Below, piece after piece: positions 53,021 through 61,756 of a stretch of DNA of 64,000 bases. The notes under the pieces are model-generated. The model worked only from the letters and a program-made list of their open reading frames with translations. It was not told where the DNA came from and searched no databases. Position numbers and translations under genes: made by a program. Source of the DNA: Lewinellaceae bacterium (GTDB lineage: Bacteria > Bacteroidota > Bacteroidia > Chitinophagales > Saprospiraceae); assembly GCA_020636105.1 (NCBI GenBank), contig JACJYL010000001.1, positions 2,914,001 to 2,978,000 of the forward strand, read 5' to 3'. Position 1 is the stretch's first letter. Every line of letters starts with the position of its first letter.

Positions 53021-53036
53021 TTGTTTAACAAAAGTA
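53021..53036 (-). promoter_or_regulatory. Promoter/operator candidate of the CarH/LitR-like gene
   Basis: On the minus strand the -7 box TACTTTTG (53036-53029) runs into TTAAACAA. It shares the exact 12-mer TTGTTTAACAAA (plus strand) with the crtI upstream region, 13 bases before the TTG start. Confidence 0.5.
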
Positions 53037-53215
53037 AAAGAAATAACGATTGTTCGCAACAATTGTTCAAAAAAATGTCCTTTTTAAAACAATTGGGCTT
53101 ATTTTCGGGCAAAGTCCGCTCAGTTTTCCATCCTTTCTATCAAAACATCGTATTATTGTATAGCCTTGATCAATCAAGGCAGCCCCCTTTTTATTCCATC
53201 AAAACATCAAACACC

Positions 53216-53773
53216 ATGAAAAATCTAAAATACCCGGTCGGCCCGTTCAAAAGACCTGAAACCATAACAGAAAATGACCTCGAAATATGGAAAAATGTTA
53301 TCGCTCAATTCCCGGCAAAGTTATCTTCCTTAGTTGACCCGCTGCGCAAAGATCAACTGTTATGGCCCTACCGCCCCGGCGGCTGGACCATACAACAGGT
53401 CGTCCACCATTGCGCCGACAGTCATATGAACAGCTTCATCCGTTTTAAACTGGCCCTGACCGAAGACAGCCCCACCATCAAACCTTATTTCGAAAACCTA
53501 TGGGCAGAAATGCCGGATTACCTCGAAGCTGAAATACAGGCTTCCCTGTCCATCCTCAAGGGTTTGCACCGGCGGTGGAGCATTTTACTGAACCATCTCA
53601 GCGCTGAAGATCTCAAGAAGGAATTCATCCACCCGGAACACGGCAGGCTGTTTTCATTGGAAGTAACGCTTGCCCTTTATGCCTGGCACTGTAATCATCA
53701 CCTGGCGCATGTGGAGCAGGCGTTGAGGTTTAAGGGGGATTTTGGGGCAGAAAGCGATACTCACTTTGTATAG
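53216..53773 (+). CDS. DinB-like (YfiT-type) putative metal-dependent protein
   Basis: 185 residues from MKNLKYPVGPFKRPETITEN; the frame continues upstream but overlaps the regulator gene. A four-helix bundle with metal-binding histidines in TIQQVVHHCADSHMNSF and YAWHCNHHLAHVEQALR, the pattern of the YfiT/DinB_2 group. WPYRPGGWTIQQVVHH is characteristic. Family members include bacillithiol and other thiol transferases; the function here is unknown. It is divergent from the carotenoid cluster. Confidence 0.88.
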   Translation: MKNLKYPVGPFKRPETITENDLEIWKNVIAQFPAKLSSLVDPLRKDQLLWPYRPGGWTIQQVVHHCADSHMNSFIRFKLALTEDSPTIKPYFENLWAEMPDYLEAEIQASLSILKGLHRRWSILLNHLSAEDLKKEFIHPEHGRLFSLEVTLALYAWHCNHHLAHVEQALRFKGDFGAESDTHFV

Positions 53774-53970
53774 GCCCCGAAGGGTGGGTTGGTGATTTGA
53801 AAAAAGTTAATTAAAGCAAACTGAATCATTGGATCATTGGTTTTCTTTCTGGCAATTTTCACTGTATGTGGAGTTTCATTCCCTGTTGAATCAAAAGAGT
53901 GAACCACAAGTGAGTGTCACTTGAATATACCATTGCCTTCCCTCCGTGAATTATGTAGCAACCCAGCCCC

Positions 53971-55377
53971 CTATTTCAATTCCACCTCATCCCCCAAAGC
54001 AGGGATTTCCACATCGCGGAAACCGTTTTCATTCAGCAGGTCCCTGAATTTTTCCTGGCGGTCCAACGTACCGTGCACGAGGAAAATTTTCTTTACATGC
54101 CCGCGTTGATTGTGGATAAAACTGAGCAACTCCCCACGGTCGGCATGTGCGGAGAAGGAGTCCATGACGATTATTTCTGCTTTCACCATTTTCATCTCTC
54201 CAAAAAGCCGGAGGGTTTCCACGCCGTCTCTCAGTTTTCCGCCCGGAGTTTCCGGGGAGCAATACCCCACAATGAGAATGGTATTTCGTTTATTTTCAAT
54301 GTTGTTGGCGAGGTGATGTTTCACGCGTCCGGCATTCATCATGCCTGAAGAACTTATGATAATACAGGGCTCATCCGATTCATTCAGACTTTTGGACATT
54401 TCAACATCCTTGATGTAAGTCAGGTTGTTGAATCCAAAGGGGTTGTCATCGATAAGCATGTAAGCATTGAGGTCATTATCAAAACACTCAGGGTGGGCGC
54501 CGAAAATGGTAGTCGCGTTGACAGACAACGGACTGTCCACATACACGGGAATCCTGGGTAATAAGCCTTCCGTCGCCATCTTGTCCATCATATAAACAAT
54601 TTCCTGGGTACGCCCCACACTAAAAGCAGGAATGATGAGTTTTCCTCTTTTTTCAACACAGGTATGTTTGATGACTTCCAATAATTTTTTGCTCTCGTTA
54701 GGGGCACCTTCGTGATCCTTATCTCCGTAAGTGGATTCACAGATCAGGTATTCCACCTCCGGCATGGGTTTCGGGTCTCGAAGGATAGGCCGATTCGGGC
54801 GCCCTACATCCCCTGAGAAACCAAACATACGGGTTACGCCTCCTTCTTTAATCCGCAAAGTTACACTTGCACTGCCCAGGATATGACCTGCATCCCGAAA
54901 CAATACTTCAACTCCTTTATGTATTTTCAGCCATTTATCGTAAGGATGAGCCACAAAATTATCCATGCAGGCGTTGGAATCATCCATGGTGTAAAGCGGT
55001 TCCCTGGGGACGAATTTTTTACCTTTTTTGGCCAATCGTTTATTGTAATATTCTGTATCACGCTCCTGGATTTTAGCACTGTCAAGCAACATAATAGCAC
55101 AAAGACTTCGGGTAGCATGGGTGCAAATAATATGGCCCGTGAACCCGTCTTTTACAAGTTTGGGAATCCGCCCACTATGATCAACATGAGCATGGGACAA
55201 TATCATGCACCCTATCTCTGAAGGTTTGAAAAGCCAGTTTTCGTTAAAGTGTTTCCATTCATTGCTGCTGCCCTGGTACATGCCGCAATCGAGCAATATT
55301 TTAAATCCGTCAGAAAGCGTTATCAAATGCGCGCTGCCGGTTACCTCTTGCGCTGCTCCGCAGAATTGTACTGTCAT
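53971..55377 (-). CDS. Beta-CASP metallo-beta-lactamase-fold ribonuclease-like protein
   Basis: 468 residues. MBL motifs: ILLDCGMYQG, motif 2 LSHAHVDHSGRIPKLV, HAGHILGSAS-like FRDAGHILGSASVTLR, GFSGDVGRPNRPIL. Beta-CASP motifs: ICESTYGDKDHEG (A-like), IIPAFSVGRTQEIVYMM, ISSSGMMNAGRVKHHL, VMDSFSAHADRGELLSFI and the RMMBL domain VHGTLDRQEKFRDLL. It fits CPSF73/KHN-less RNA-processing nucleases; the substrate in bacteria is not settled. Alone on the minus strand. Confidence 0.93.
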   Translation of the reverse strand: MTVQFCGAAQEVTGSAHLITLSDGFKILLDCGMYQGSSNEWKHFNENWLFKPSEIGCMILSHAHVDHSGRIPKLVKDGFTGHIICTHATRSLCAIMLLDSAKIQERDTEYYNKRLAKKGKKFVPREPLYTMDDSNACMDNFVAHPYDKWLKIHKGVEVLFRDAGHILGSASVTLRIKEGGVTRMFGFSGDVGRPNRPILRDPKPMPEVEYLICESTYGDKDHEGAPNESKKLLEVIKHTCVEKRGKLIIPAFSVGRTQEIVYMMDKMATEGLLPRIPVYVDSPLSVNATTIFGAHPECFDNDLNAYMLIDDNPFGFNNLTYIKDVEMSKSLNESDEPCIIISSSGMMNAGRVKHHLANNIENKRNTILIVGYCSPETPGGKLRDGVETLRLFGEMKMVKAEIIVMDSFSAHADRGELLSFIHNQRGHVKKIFLVHGTLDRQEKFRDLLNENGFRDVEIPALGDEVELK

Positions 55378-55500
55378 GATTTTTATTTTATTTTCTTAAA
55401 ATAACTATTGTCAATAGGGACAAGAACTCCCAAATATAATAAAAAAATTCCTGCTTTACCAAAGGGTTTGTGCCCCTACACAACAAAAGGCTTAGTGTTT

Positions 55501-55533
55501 TTTGTACATGAAGTTTATTTTTCATTATCTTTA
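55501..55533 (+). promoter_or_regulatory. Promoter of the alpha-glucan operon
   Basis: TTTG (55501-55504), 21 bases, TATCTTTA (55526-55533), one mismatch to TAnnTTTG, 21 bases before the pgmB start. It fits the Bacteroidota pattern and would drive pgmB, the GH65 gene and probably the two genes after it. Confidence 0.45.
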
Positions 55534-55554
55534 CCCACTGAGTAATTTAAAAAA

Positions 55555-56232
55555 ATGGAAGAGATACCTATCGCCCTATGTATTTTTGACCTTGATGGGG
55601 TCATTGTAGATACGGCAAAATATCATTACGTTGCATGGAAGCAACTGGCGGCCGAATTTGGTTACGAACTGACCGAAGCAAAAAATGAGCACCTTAAGGG
55701 AGTCAGCAGGGTTCAATCGTTGAACCTCATCCTGGAATGGGCCGGCGTATCTTTTACGGAAAAGGAAAAAACCGAATTAGCCACCCGAAAAAATGACTGG
55801 TATGTAAAACTCATCGAGAATCTGACTCCTGCCGATGCACTGCCCGGCGTAGTGACTTTCCTTCAGGAACTCAAGGCAACAGGAATAAAAATTGCCCTGG
55901 GCTCTGCCAGTAAAAATGCCCGGCTGATCCTCGACAGCCTCCAACTGACCGATGCTTTTGACGCCATTGTGGATGGCACCATGACCCAAAAAGGGAAGCC
56001 CGACCCGGAAGTTTTTCTCCTCGGGGCACAACTCGCAAATATTCCCGCCAAAAAATCACTGGTTTTTGAAGATGCAGCCAAAGGCATTGACGCAGCCAAA
56101 GCGGCACATATGTATAGCGTTGGGGTGGGCCATGAAGACCAACTTGGGCATGCAGATTTTGTCATTCCCGGTTTCGAGCACTTCACCCTCTCAGATTTTA
56201 TTTATCAATTGAGCCTCCTAGAAAAAATATGA
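55555..56232 (+). CDS. pgmB: Beta-phosphoglucomutase (PgmB), HAD superfamily
   Basis: 225 residues. HAD motif I CIFDLDGVIVDTAKYHYVAW with both aspartates, motif II GSASKNA, motif III KGKPDPEVFLLGAQ and motif IV VFEDAAKGIDAAKAA. LKGVSRVQSLNLIL is a cap-domain signature of beta-phosphoglucomutases. It turns beta-glucose-1-phosphate, the product of the next gene, into glucose-6-phosphate. The stop overlaps the next start by four bases (ATGA), so the two are coupled. Confidence 0.95.
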   Translation: MEEIPIALCIFDLDGVIVDTAKYHYVAWKQLAAEFGYELTEAKNEHLKGVSRVQSLNLILEWAGVSFTEKEKTELATRKNDWYVKLIENLTPADALPGVVTFLQELKATGIKIALGSASKNARLILDSLQLTDAFDAIVDGTMTQKGKPDPEVFLLGAQLANIPAKKSLVFEDAAKGIDAAKAAHMYSVGVGHEDQLGHADFVIPGFEHFTLSDFIYQLSLLEKI

Positions 56233-58541
56233 AACAGTACATCCAAATTGACCCCTGGAAATTGATAGAGCAAGGTTTCCATCCTGACTACCATGCCAAC
56301 TCAGAGAGTATTTTCAGTATCGGTAACGGCAAAATGGGTCAGCGGGCCAATTTCGAGGAAGATTATTCGGGTAACATGCTCCGGGGGAACTATATCGCCG
56401 GCATTTATTATCCCGATAAAACCCGCGTAGGTTGGTGGAAAAACGGTTACCCGGAATATTTCGCCAAAGTACTCAATGCAGTGAACTGGATCGGGTTGCA
56501 CATCAAAATCAACGGCCAGGTCCTAGACCTGAACCAATGCGAACTGCTCGCTTTTGAAAGAGTGCTGGATATGCAGCACAGTATTCTCGAGCGCAGGTTT
56601 ACGGCCCGGATGGCCAATGGCAATGAGGTCAGTATAACGGCCGTTCGCTTCTACAGCCTGGCAGAGGATGAGATCGGCGCCTTGAGTTATAGCATTAAAG
56701 CGGATAATTTTGACGGCACCCTTGAAATCGAAAGTTACCTCGATTTCAATGTGGTCAACCAGGATTCCAATTACAACCAAAGATTCTGGACACCGGTTTC
56801 GCAGGAGATCGGTGAGCATTATGGCCAGGTAAAATCTGAAACCAAAATCACCAGATTTGTTGTCGCATGCGGCATGAGTCACCAGATTTTTAAAAATGGT
56901 GAGCCCCTCGAAGCCAACAAAAAAATGACGGAAAACGAACAACTCGTCAGCCATAAATTTTCTACGGCCGTTACTCCGGGAGATGAAGTTCGCCTGGTCA
57001 AATATGCCTCGACGGTTTCTTCCTTTTATTACGATGAAAAGGAAATTGATGAGGCATGCAAGCGCAATGTCGAAAAAGCGGTAGCCAAAGGATTTGAAGA
57101 GTTGCTAAGAGAACATTCGGAAAAATGGGAAGAAAACTGGTCGCACAATGATATCGTCATTGAAGGAGACGTATCGGCACAGCAGGCCATCCGTTTTAAT
57201 ATTTTCCAACTCAACCAAACCTATACTGGCAAGGACGACCGGCTCAACATCGGTCCGAAGGGATTTACGGGGGAGAAATACGGCGGAAGCACCTATTGGG
57301 ACACCGAGGCGTACTGTCTTCCTTTCTACCTGAGTACCGCACCACCTGATGTGGCCCGAAACCTGCTTTTATACCGTTACAAACACCTGGGGAAAGCTAT
57401 TGAGAATGCCCAAAAACTGGGTTTTAACTCAGGTGCGGCCTTATATCCCATGGTGACCATGAACGGAGAAGAATGCCATAACGAATGGGAAATCACCTTT
57501 GAGGAAGTCCACCGCAACGGCGCTATTGCCTATGCCATTTACGATTTTGTTCGTTATACCGGCGACCGGAAGTACCTCATTGACTATGGACTGGAAGTGC
57601 TCATCGCCATTGCCCGGTTCTGGGCCCAACGCGTACATTTTTCAGAGGCCAAACAACAATACGTCATGCATGGGGTGACCGGCCCCAATGAGTTTGAAAA
57701 CAATGTCAACAACAACTGGTACACTTCTTTCGTCGCCCGTTGGTGCATGAGATACGCCATGGAGATCATGCAGGAAGTCAAACAAAAAGCACCTCAAAAA
57801 TTCGCTGCGCTGCTCGGCAGGTTGAACCTGGATGAGGAGGCTACGGCAAAAAGATGGTCTGTCATTACGGAAAATATCTTTTTACCAGAAGACAAGGAAC
57901 GAGGCATTTTTTTACAGCAGGAAGGATTTCTCGACAAAGAACTCATTCCAGTTGCCGACCTGGATCCAGCCCAATTGCCTATTGTTCAACACTGGTCATG
58001 GGATCGCATCCTTAGATCATGTTACATCAAACAGGCAGATGTCTTACAAGGATTGTATTTCTTTGAAGATCAATTTTCCAAAGAAACCATCAAAAGGAAT
58101 TTTGACTTTTACGAACCCCTGACGGTTCATGAATCATCGCTTTCTCCCTGCGTGCATTCTATCCTGGCTGCGGCTATAGGCAAGGAAGAAAAAGCCTATG
58201 AGCTGTTCATGCGCACGGCAAGGCTGGACCTCGATGATTTCAACAATGACACAGAAGATGGCTGTCATATCACCAGCATGGCGGGTACCTGGGGAGCTTT
58301 TGTAAAAGGTTTTGGCGGATTGCGTGTCAGGGAAGATAAGTTGTTCCTGGCCCCGTTTCTACCCAAAAGCTGGAAAAGTTATTCCTTTATCATCGGCTTC
58401 AGAGGACATAAGGTGAAGGTAAACGTCCAACAGGATGCTATAACTATAAATAATGACAACAGTAGCTCTATGACGATTTTACTTCATGGTGAAAAACAAA
58501 TTCTCGAACCCGGGAAAAATGTTTTTGAACATGTTATATGA
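56229..58541 (+). CDS. GH65 maltose (or related disaccharide) phosphorylase
   Basis: 770 residues, full length for the family. The catalytic glutamate is Glu488 in HGVTGPNEFENNVNNNWYTS, with TYWDTEAYCLPFYLSTAPPD and the substrate-facing NEWEITFEEVHR. The C-terminal GH65 beta domain has MAGTWGAFVKGFGGLRVRED. It splits an alpha-linked glucose disaccharide with phosphate, releasing beta-glucose-1-phosphate and glucose; the gene pair with pgmB supports maltose. Trehalose or kojibiose phosphorylase cannot be excluded from sequence alone. Confidence 0.93.
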   Translation: MKQYIQIDPWKLIEQGFHPDYHANSESIFSIGNGKMGQRANFEEDYSGNMLRGNYIAGIYYPDKTRVGWWKNGYPEYFAKVLNAVNWIGLHIKINGQVLDLNQCELLAFERVLDMQHSILERRFTARMANGNEVSITAVRFYSLAEDEIGALSYSIKADNFDGTLEIESYLDFNVVNQDSNYNQRFWTPVSQEIGEHYGQVKSETKITRFVVACGMSHQIFKNGEPLEANKKMTENEQLVSHKFSTAVTPGDEVRLVKYASTVSSFYYDEKEIDEACKRNVEKAVAKGFEELLREHSEKWEENWSHNDIVIEGDVSAQQAIRFNIFQLNQTYTGKDDRLNIGPKGFTGEKYGGSTYWDTEAYCLPFYLSTAPPDVARNLLLYRYKHLGKAIENAQKLGFNSGAALYPMVTMNGEECHNEWEITFEEVHRNGAIAYAIYDFVRYTGDRKYLIDYGLEVLIAIARFWAQRVHFSEAKQQYVMHGVTGPNEFENNVNNNWYTSFVARWCMRYAMEIMQEVKQKAPQKFAALLGRLNLDEEATAKRWSVITENIFLPEDKERGIFLQQEGFLDKELIPVADLDPAQLPIVQHWSWDRILRSCYIKQADVLQGLYFFEDQFSKETIKRNFDFYEPLTVHESSLSPCVHSILAAAIGKEEKAYELFMRTARLDLDDFNNDTEDGCHITSMAGTWGAFVKGFGGLRVREDKLFLAPFLPKSWKSYSFIIGFRGHKVKVNVQQDAITINNDNSSSMTILLHGEKQILEPGKNVFEHVI

Positions 58542-58581
58542 TAAAAAAACCGACAAAATCAATTTCTTAAAATAATTCATT

Positions 58582-59955
58582 ATGCAAAAAGTAGTTTTAT
58601 TTCTGCTCCTCGTTCTGACCACCACCATGTGTAAAAACAGTACACCGGCACCGGTTATCGCAACGGAAACTCCCGAACTGATTCTCAAACCAGCTCCGGA
58701 ATGGTCTAAAAATGCCAATATTTATGAAGTGAATATCCGGCAATACACCCCTGAAGGAACCATTAATGCTTTTAAGGCGCATTTACCCCGTTTAAAGGAA
58801 CTGGGCGCGGACATTTTATGGCTCATGCCTATCTTTCCGGTTGGAGCCGAAAACCGCAAAGGGAGCATGGGTAGCCCGTATGCAGTAAAAGATTACAAAG
58901 CTGTCAATCCCGATTTCGGCACGACCGAAGATTTCAAAAGCTTTATCGATGAGGCCCACGCTATGGGTTTCAAAGTCATCCTCGACTGGGTCGCCAACCA
59001 CTCTGCATTCGACAATAACTGGGCGTTGGAACACAAAGATTGGTACACCCTGGACGAAGCCGGCAACATCACTTATCCAAAAGGCACCGATTGGACCGAT
59101 GTAGCAGACCTGAATTATGATAATGAAGACATGAGAAAGGCCATGATCGATGCCCTGGAATACTGGGTACGCGATTTGGATATCGATGGCTACCGCTGTG
59201 ACGTGGCAGGGGACGTCCCCAAGGATTTCTGGATGGAAGCCATCGGCAACCTGAACAACCTCAAAGACGTATTTATGCTGGCCGAAGCCGATGAACCATG
59301 GCTCCATGAAGCCGGCTTCCACATGACCTATGGATGGGGATTCCACCACGTTATGAACGCTGTTGCACAAGGTAAAGAACCCGTTGCCAAAATCGAGGCA
59401 TACCTGAAGGAAGATGCTGAAAAATACAAACCTGAGGATTACCGGATGGAATTCACGACCAACCACGATGAAAATACCTGGAACGGCACCATATCAGAAC
59501 GCATGGGAGCATTCGGCGATGCCATGAACGTTTTGGCCTTCACCGTAAAGGGCATGCCCCTGATCTACAGCGGTCAGGAAGCCGGGCTGAACAAACGCGT
59601 AAGCTTTTTCGAAAAGGACACCATTGATTTTTCCGATCTTTCCAAATCGGCTTTTTATGCCAGCCTGCTGAAGCTGAAGCACGAAAACGAATCCCTCTGG
59701 AACGGTACTTACGGTGCTCCGGCCACACGGATTCCTACTTCAAAAGACGACTCAATATTCGCCTTTGAAAGAGCCAAAGGTGAACAAAAGGTATTGGTCC
59801 TGTTGAATCTTTCCAAAAAAAACCAATCGTTCAGTCTGACAGGTTACGCTGAACCCACAAAAATGACCGATCTATTTACCGGAAAGGAAGTTGACCTGGA
59901 AACCAAAAAAAGTTTTACCTTGGGTTCCGGTGGATATTTGGTTTTAACAAAATAA
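58582..59955 (+). CDS. GH13 alpha-amylase-type lipoprotein
   Basis: 457 residues. Lipoprotein signal with acceptor Cys17 (LLLVLTTTMCKNS). GH13 motifs: DWVANHS (region I), GYRCDVAGDVP with nucleophile Asp207 (region II), LAEADEP with acid/base Glu235 (region III), TTNHDENTW with Asp296 (region IV). No CBM is attached. It probably sits on the outer or periplasmic face and cuts maltodextrins to maltose. Third gene of the glucan operon, 40 bases after the GH65 gene. Confidence 0.93.
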   Translation: MQKVVLFLLLVLTTTMCKNSTPAPVIATETPELILKPAPEWSKNANIYEVNIRQYTPEGTINAFKAHLPRLKELGADILWLMPIFPVGAENRKGSMGSPYAVKDYKAVNPDFGTTEDFKSFIDEAHAMGFKVILDWVANHSAFDNNWALEHKDWYTLDEAGNITYPKGTDWTDVADLNYDNEDMRKAMIDALEYWVRDLDIDGYRCDVAGDVPKDFWMEAIGNLNNLKDVFMLAEADEPWLHEAGFHMTYGWGFHHVMNAVAQGKEPVAKIEAYLKEDAEKYKPEDYRMEFTTNHDENTWNGTISERMGAFGDAMNVLAFTVKGMPLIYSGQEAGLNKRVSFFEKDTIDFSDLSKSAFYASLLKLKHENESLWNGTYGAPATRIPTSKDDSIFAFERAKGEQKVLVLLNLSKKNQSFSLTGYAEPTKMTDLFTGKEVDLETKKSFTLGSGGYLVLTK

Positions 59956-60106
59956 GTCCGGGGGGTGTGAAAACTCAATTTTTCAATGACCTTGTTGAAA
60001 ATGCAATGTAGAAGATGGAAAATCGATTTTTCACACCTGTAACTTCATCATAATATGGCAGGTTGGGTAATTTTTCACCCCCTGTTTAAAAAAAAACTAA
60101 GAAATT

Positions 60107-61468
60107 ATGAGCACAGCAATATTGACCAGGAAACCGAGACTCAGCTTTTGGGACATCTGGAATATGAGTTTTGGCTTCCTCGGCATCCAGATGGGTTTTG
60201 CCCTACAGAATGCCAATGCAAGCAGGATTTTGCAGATCCTCGGGGCAGATGTTCACGAGTTGAGTTGGTTTTGGATCGTAGCGCCTTTAACCGGTTTTAT
60301 CGTACAGCCCATCATCGGGTATTACAGTGACCGTACCTGGACCCGCCTGGGAAGAAGAAGGCCTTACTTTTTGGTAGGTGCTCTTTTGGCAGCAGTTGGG
60401 CTTATTTTCATGCCCAACGCAGGCGTATTGACCACCTTTTTGCCGGGACTTTGGGTAGGTGCCGGGATGTTGATGATCATGGATGCTTCTTTCAACGTAG
60501 CCATGGAACCCTTTAGGGCCCTGGTGGCCGACAAGCTTCCTTCTGATCAACGTACGCTGGGGTTCAGCGTGCAGACCATCCTGATCGGATTTGGAGCCGT
60601 TGTAGGCTCCTGGTTACCCTGGTTTGTGACTTCGGTGCTGCATATCAGCAATGAAGCGCCTGAGGGTGTTGTACCTTTAAGCCTGATCCTCTCCTTCCTG
60701 ACCGGAGCTATCGTACTCATTATCACCATTATCTGGACGGTATCCAAAACCTCGGAATATCCTCCTGAGCAAATGACCCAGTTTGAAGATGGCCATGTGG
60801 CTGAAGAAGAAGAACACGCCAGTTTATGGAATATTTTCAAGGATTTTGCGAACATGCCGACGACGATGCGTCAACTGGCGGTGGTTCAGTTCTTCTCCTG
60901 GTTTGCCTTATTCGGCATGTGGGTTTTTACCACCCCCGCCATCGCTCATCATATTTACGGGTTGCCGGTAGATGATAACCACAGTAAAGCTTTTCAGGAT
61001 GCCGGAGACTGGGTGGGTATTATCTTTGGAGTGTACAACCTGGTATCCGCCATTTATGCATTCTTCCTGCCGGCCATTGCCAAAAAAATAGGCAGAAGAC
61101 AAACGCACGCCATGTCACTGATCATCGGTGGTATCGGATTGATCTCCATTTATTTCGCACCAAATCAATACTGGCTGATCCTTTCTATGGTAGGTGTTGG
61201 TATCGCCTGGGCAAGTATTCTGGCCATGCCTTACGCCATCCTGGCCGGATCTATTCCCACCAACAAAATGGGCGTTTATATGGGTATCTTTAATTTCTTT
61301 ATCGTTTTGCCGCAAATTTTAAATGCCATTACCGGAGGTTTTCTCGTAAAATACCTCTACAACAATAACACCATTTATGCCATCATAGTAAGTGGTGTCT
61401 CTTTGTTCATTGCCGCCTTCCTGATGAGATGGGTGAAAGATGAGGACGATGTTGTGATCACAGAATAG
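60107..61468 (+). CDS. MFS transporter, SLC45/GPH-like maltose or sugar carrier
   Basis: 453 residues with twelve predicted helices. MFS loop motif TWTRLGRRRPYFLVGALLAA, and helices IILSFLTGAIVLIITIIW-like. The N-terminus SFWDIWNMSFGFLGIQMGFA and AIAKKIGRRQTHAM are typical of the SLC45-like proton-coupled sugar carriers seen with maltose phosphorylases in Bacteroidota. It likely imports maltose for the GH65 enzyme. Last gene of the glucan operon; a terminator follows. Confidence 0.88.
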   Translation: MSTAILTRKPRLSFWDIWNMSFGFLGIQMGFALQNANASRILQILGADVHELSWFWIVAPLTGFIVQPIIGYYSDRTWTRLGRRRPYFLVGALLAAVGLIFMPNAGVLTTFLPGLWVGAGMLMIMDASFNVAMEPFRALVADKLPSDQRTLGFSVQTILIGFGAVVGSWLPWFVTSVLHISNEAPEGVVPLSLILSFLTGAIVLIITIIWTVSKTSEYPPEQMTQFEDGHVAEEEEHASLWNIFKDFANMPTTMRQLAVVQFFSWFALFGMWVFTTPAIAHHIYGLPVDDNHSKAFQDAGDWVGIIFGVYNLVSAIYAFFLPAIAKKIGRRQTHAMSLIIGGIGLISIYFAPNQYWLILSMVGVGIAWASILAMPYAILAGSIPTNKMGVYMGIFNFFIVLPQILNAITGGFLVKYLYNNNTIYAIIVSGVSLFIAAFLMRWVKDEDDVVITE

Positions 61469-61490
61469 AAGCATTAAAATGCAACGTGAA

Positions 61491-61530
61491 TCCCGAATTC
61501 TGGCATATGTCAAAATTCGGGATTTTTTTT
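61491..61530 (+). terminator. Rho-independent terminator ending the glucan operon
   Basis: TCCCGAATT and AATTCGGGA form a 9-bp perfect stem around a 14-base loop, followed by eight Ts, 22 bases after the MFS gene stop. Confidence 0.85.
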
Positions 61531-61756
61531 GTCTGGATCAGGATTTTCAGGATTAGAGGGATGATTTTTTCCGTTATCCTTTGTGCCAAACATTACACTG
61601 CTCCACTAAATGTAAAAAAAAATAGCCAAATTAAATCCATTATGACCTTGATCTACATTCATTAAAGATGGACAAACGATCGGTGAGCCAATTCCAAGCA
61701 AAGAACCAAACCTGATTGCAGCCCATTTCCTTGCCAAGCCAGGATACACACTCACG

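Noticed and set aside
58816..59466. 216-codon minus-strand frame opposite the GH13 lipoprotein gene
   Set aside because: Antisense of a gene with all four GH13 motifs intact.
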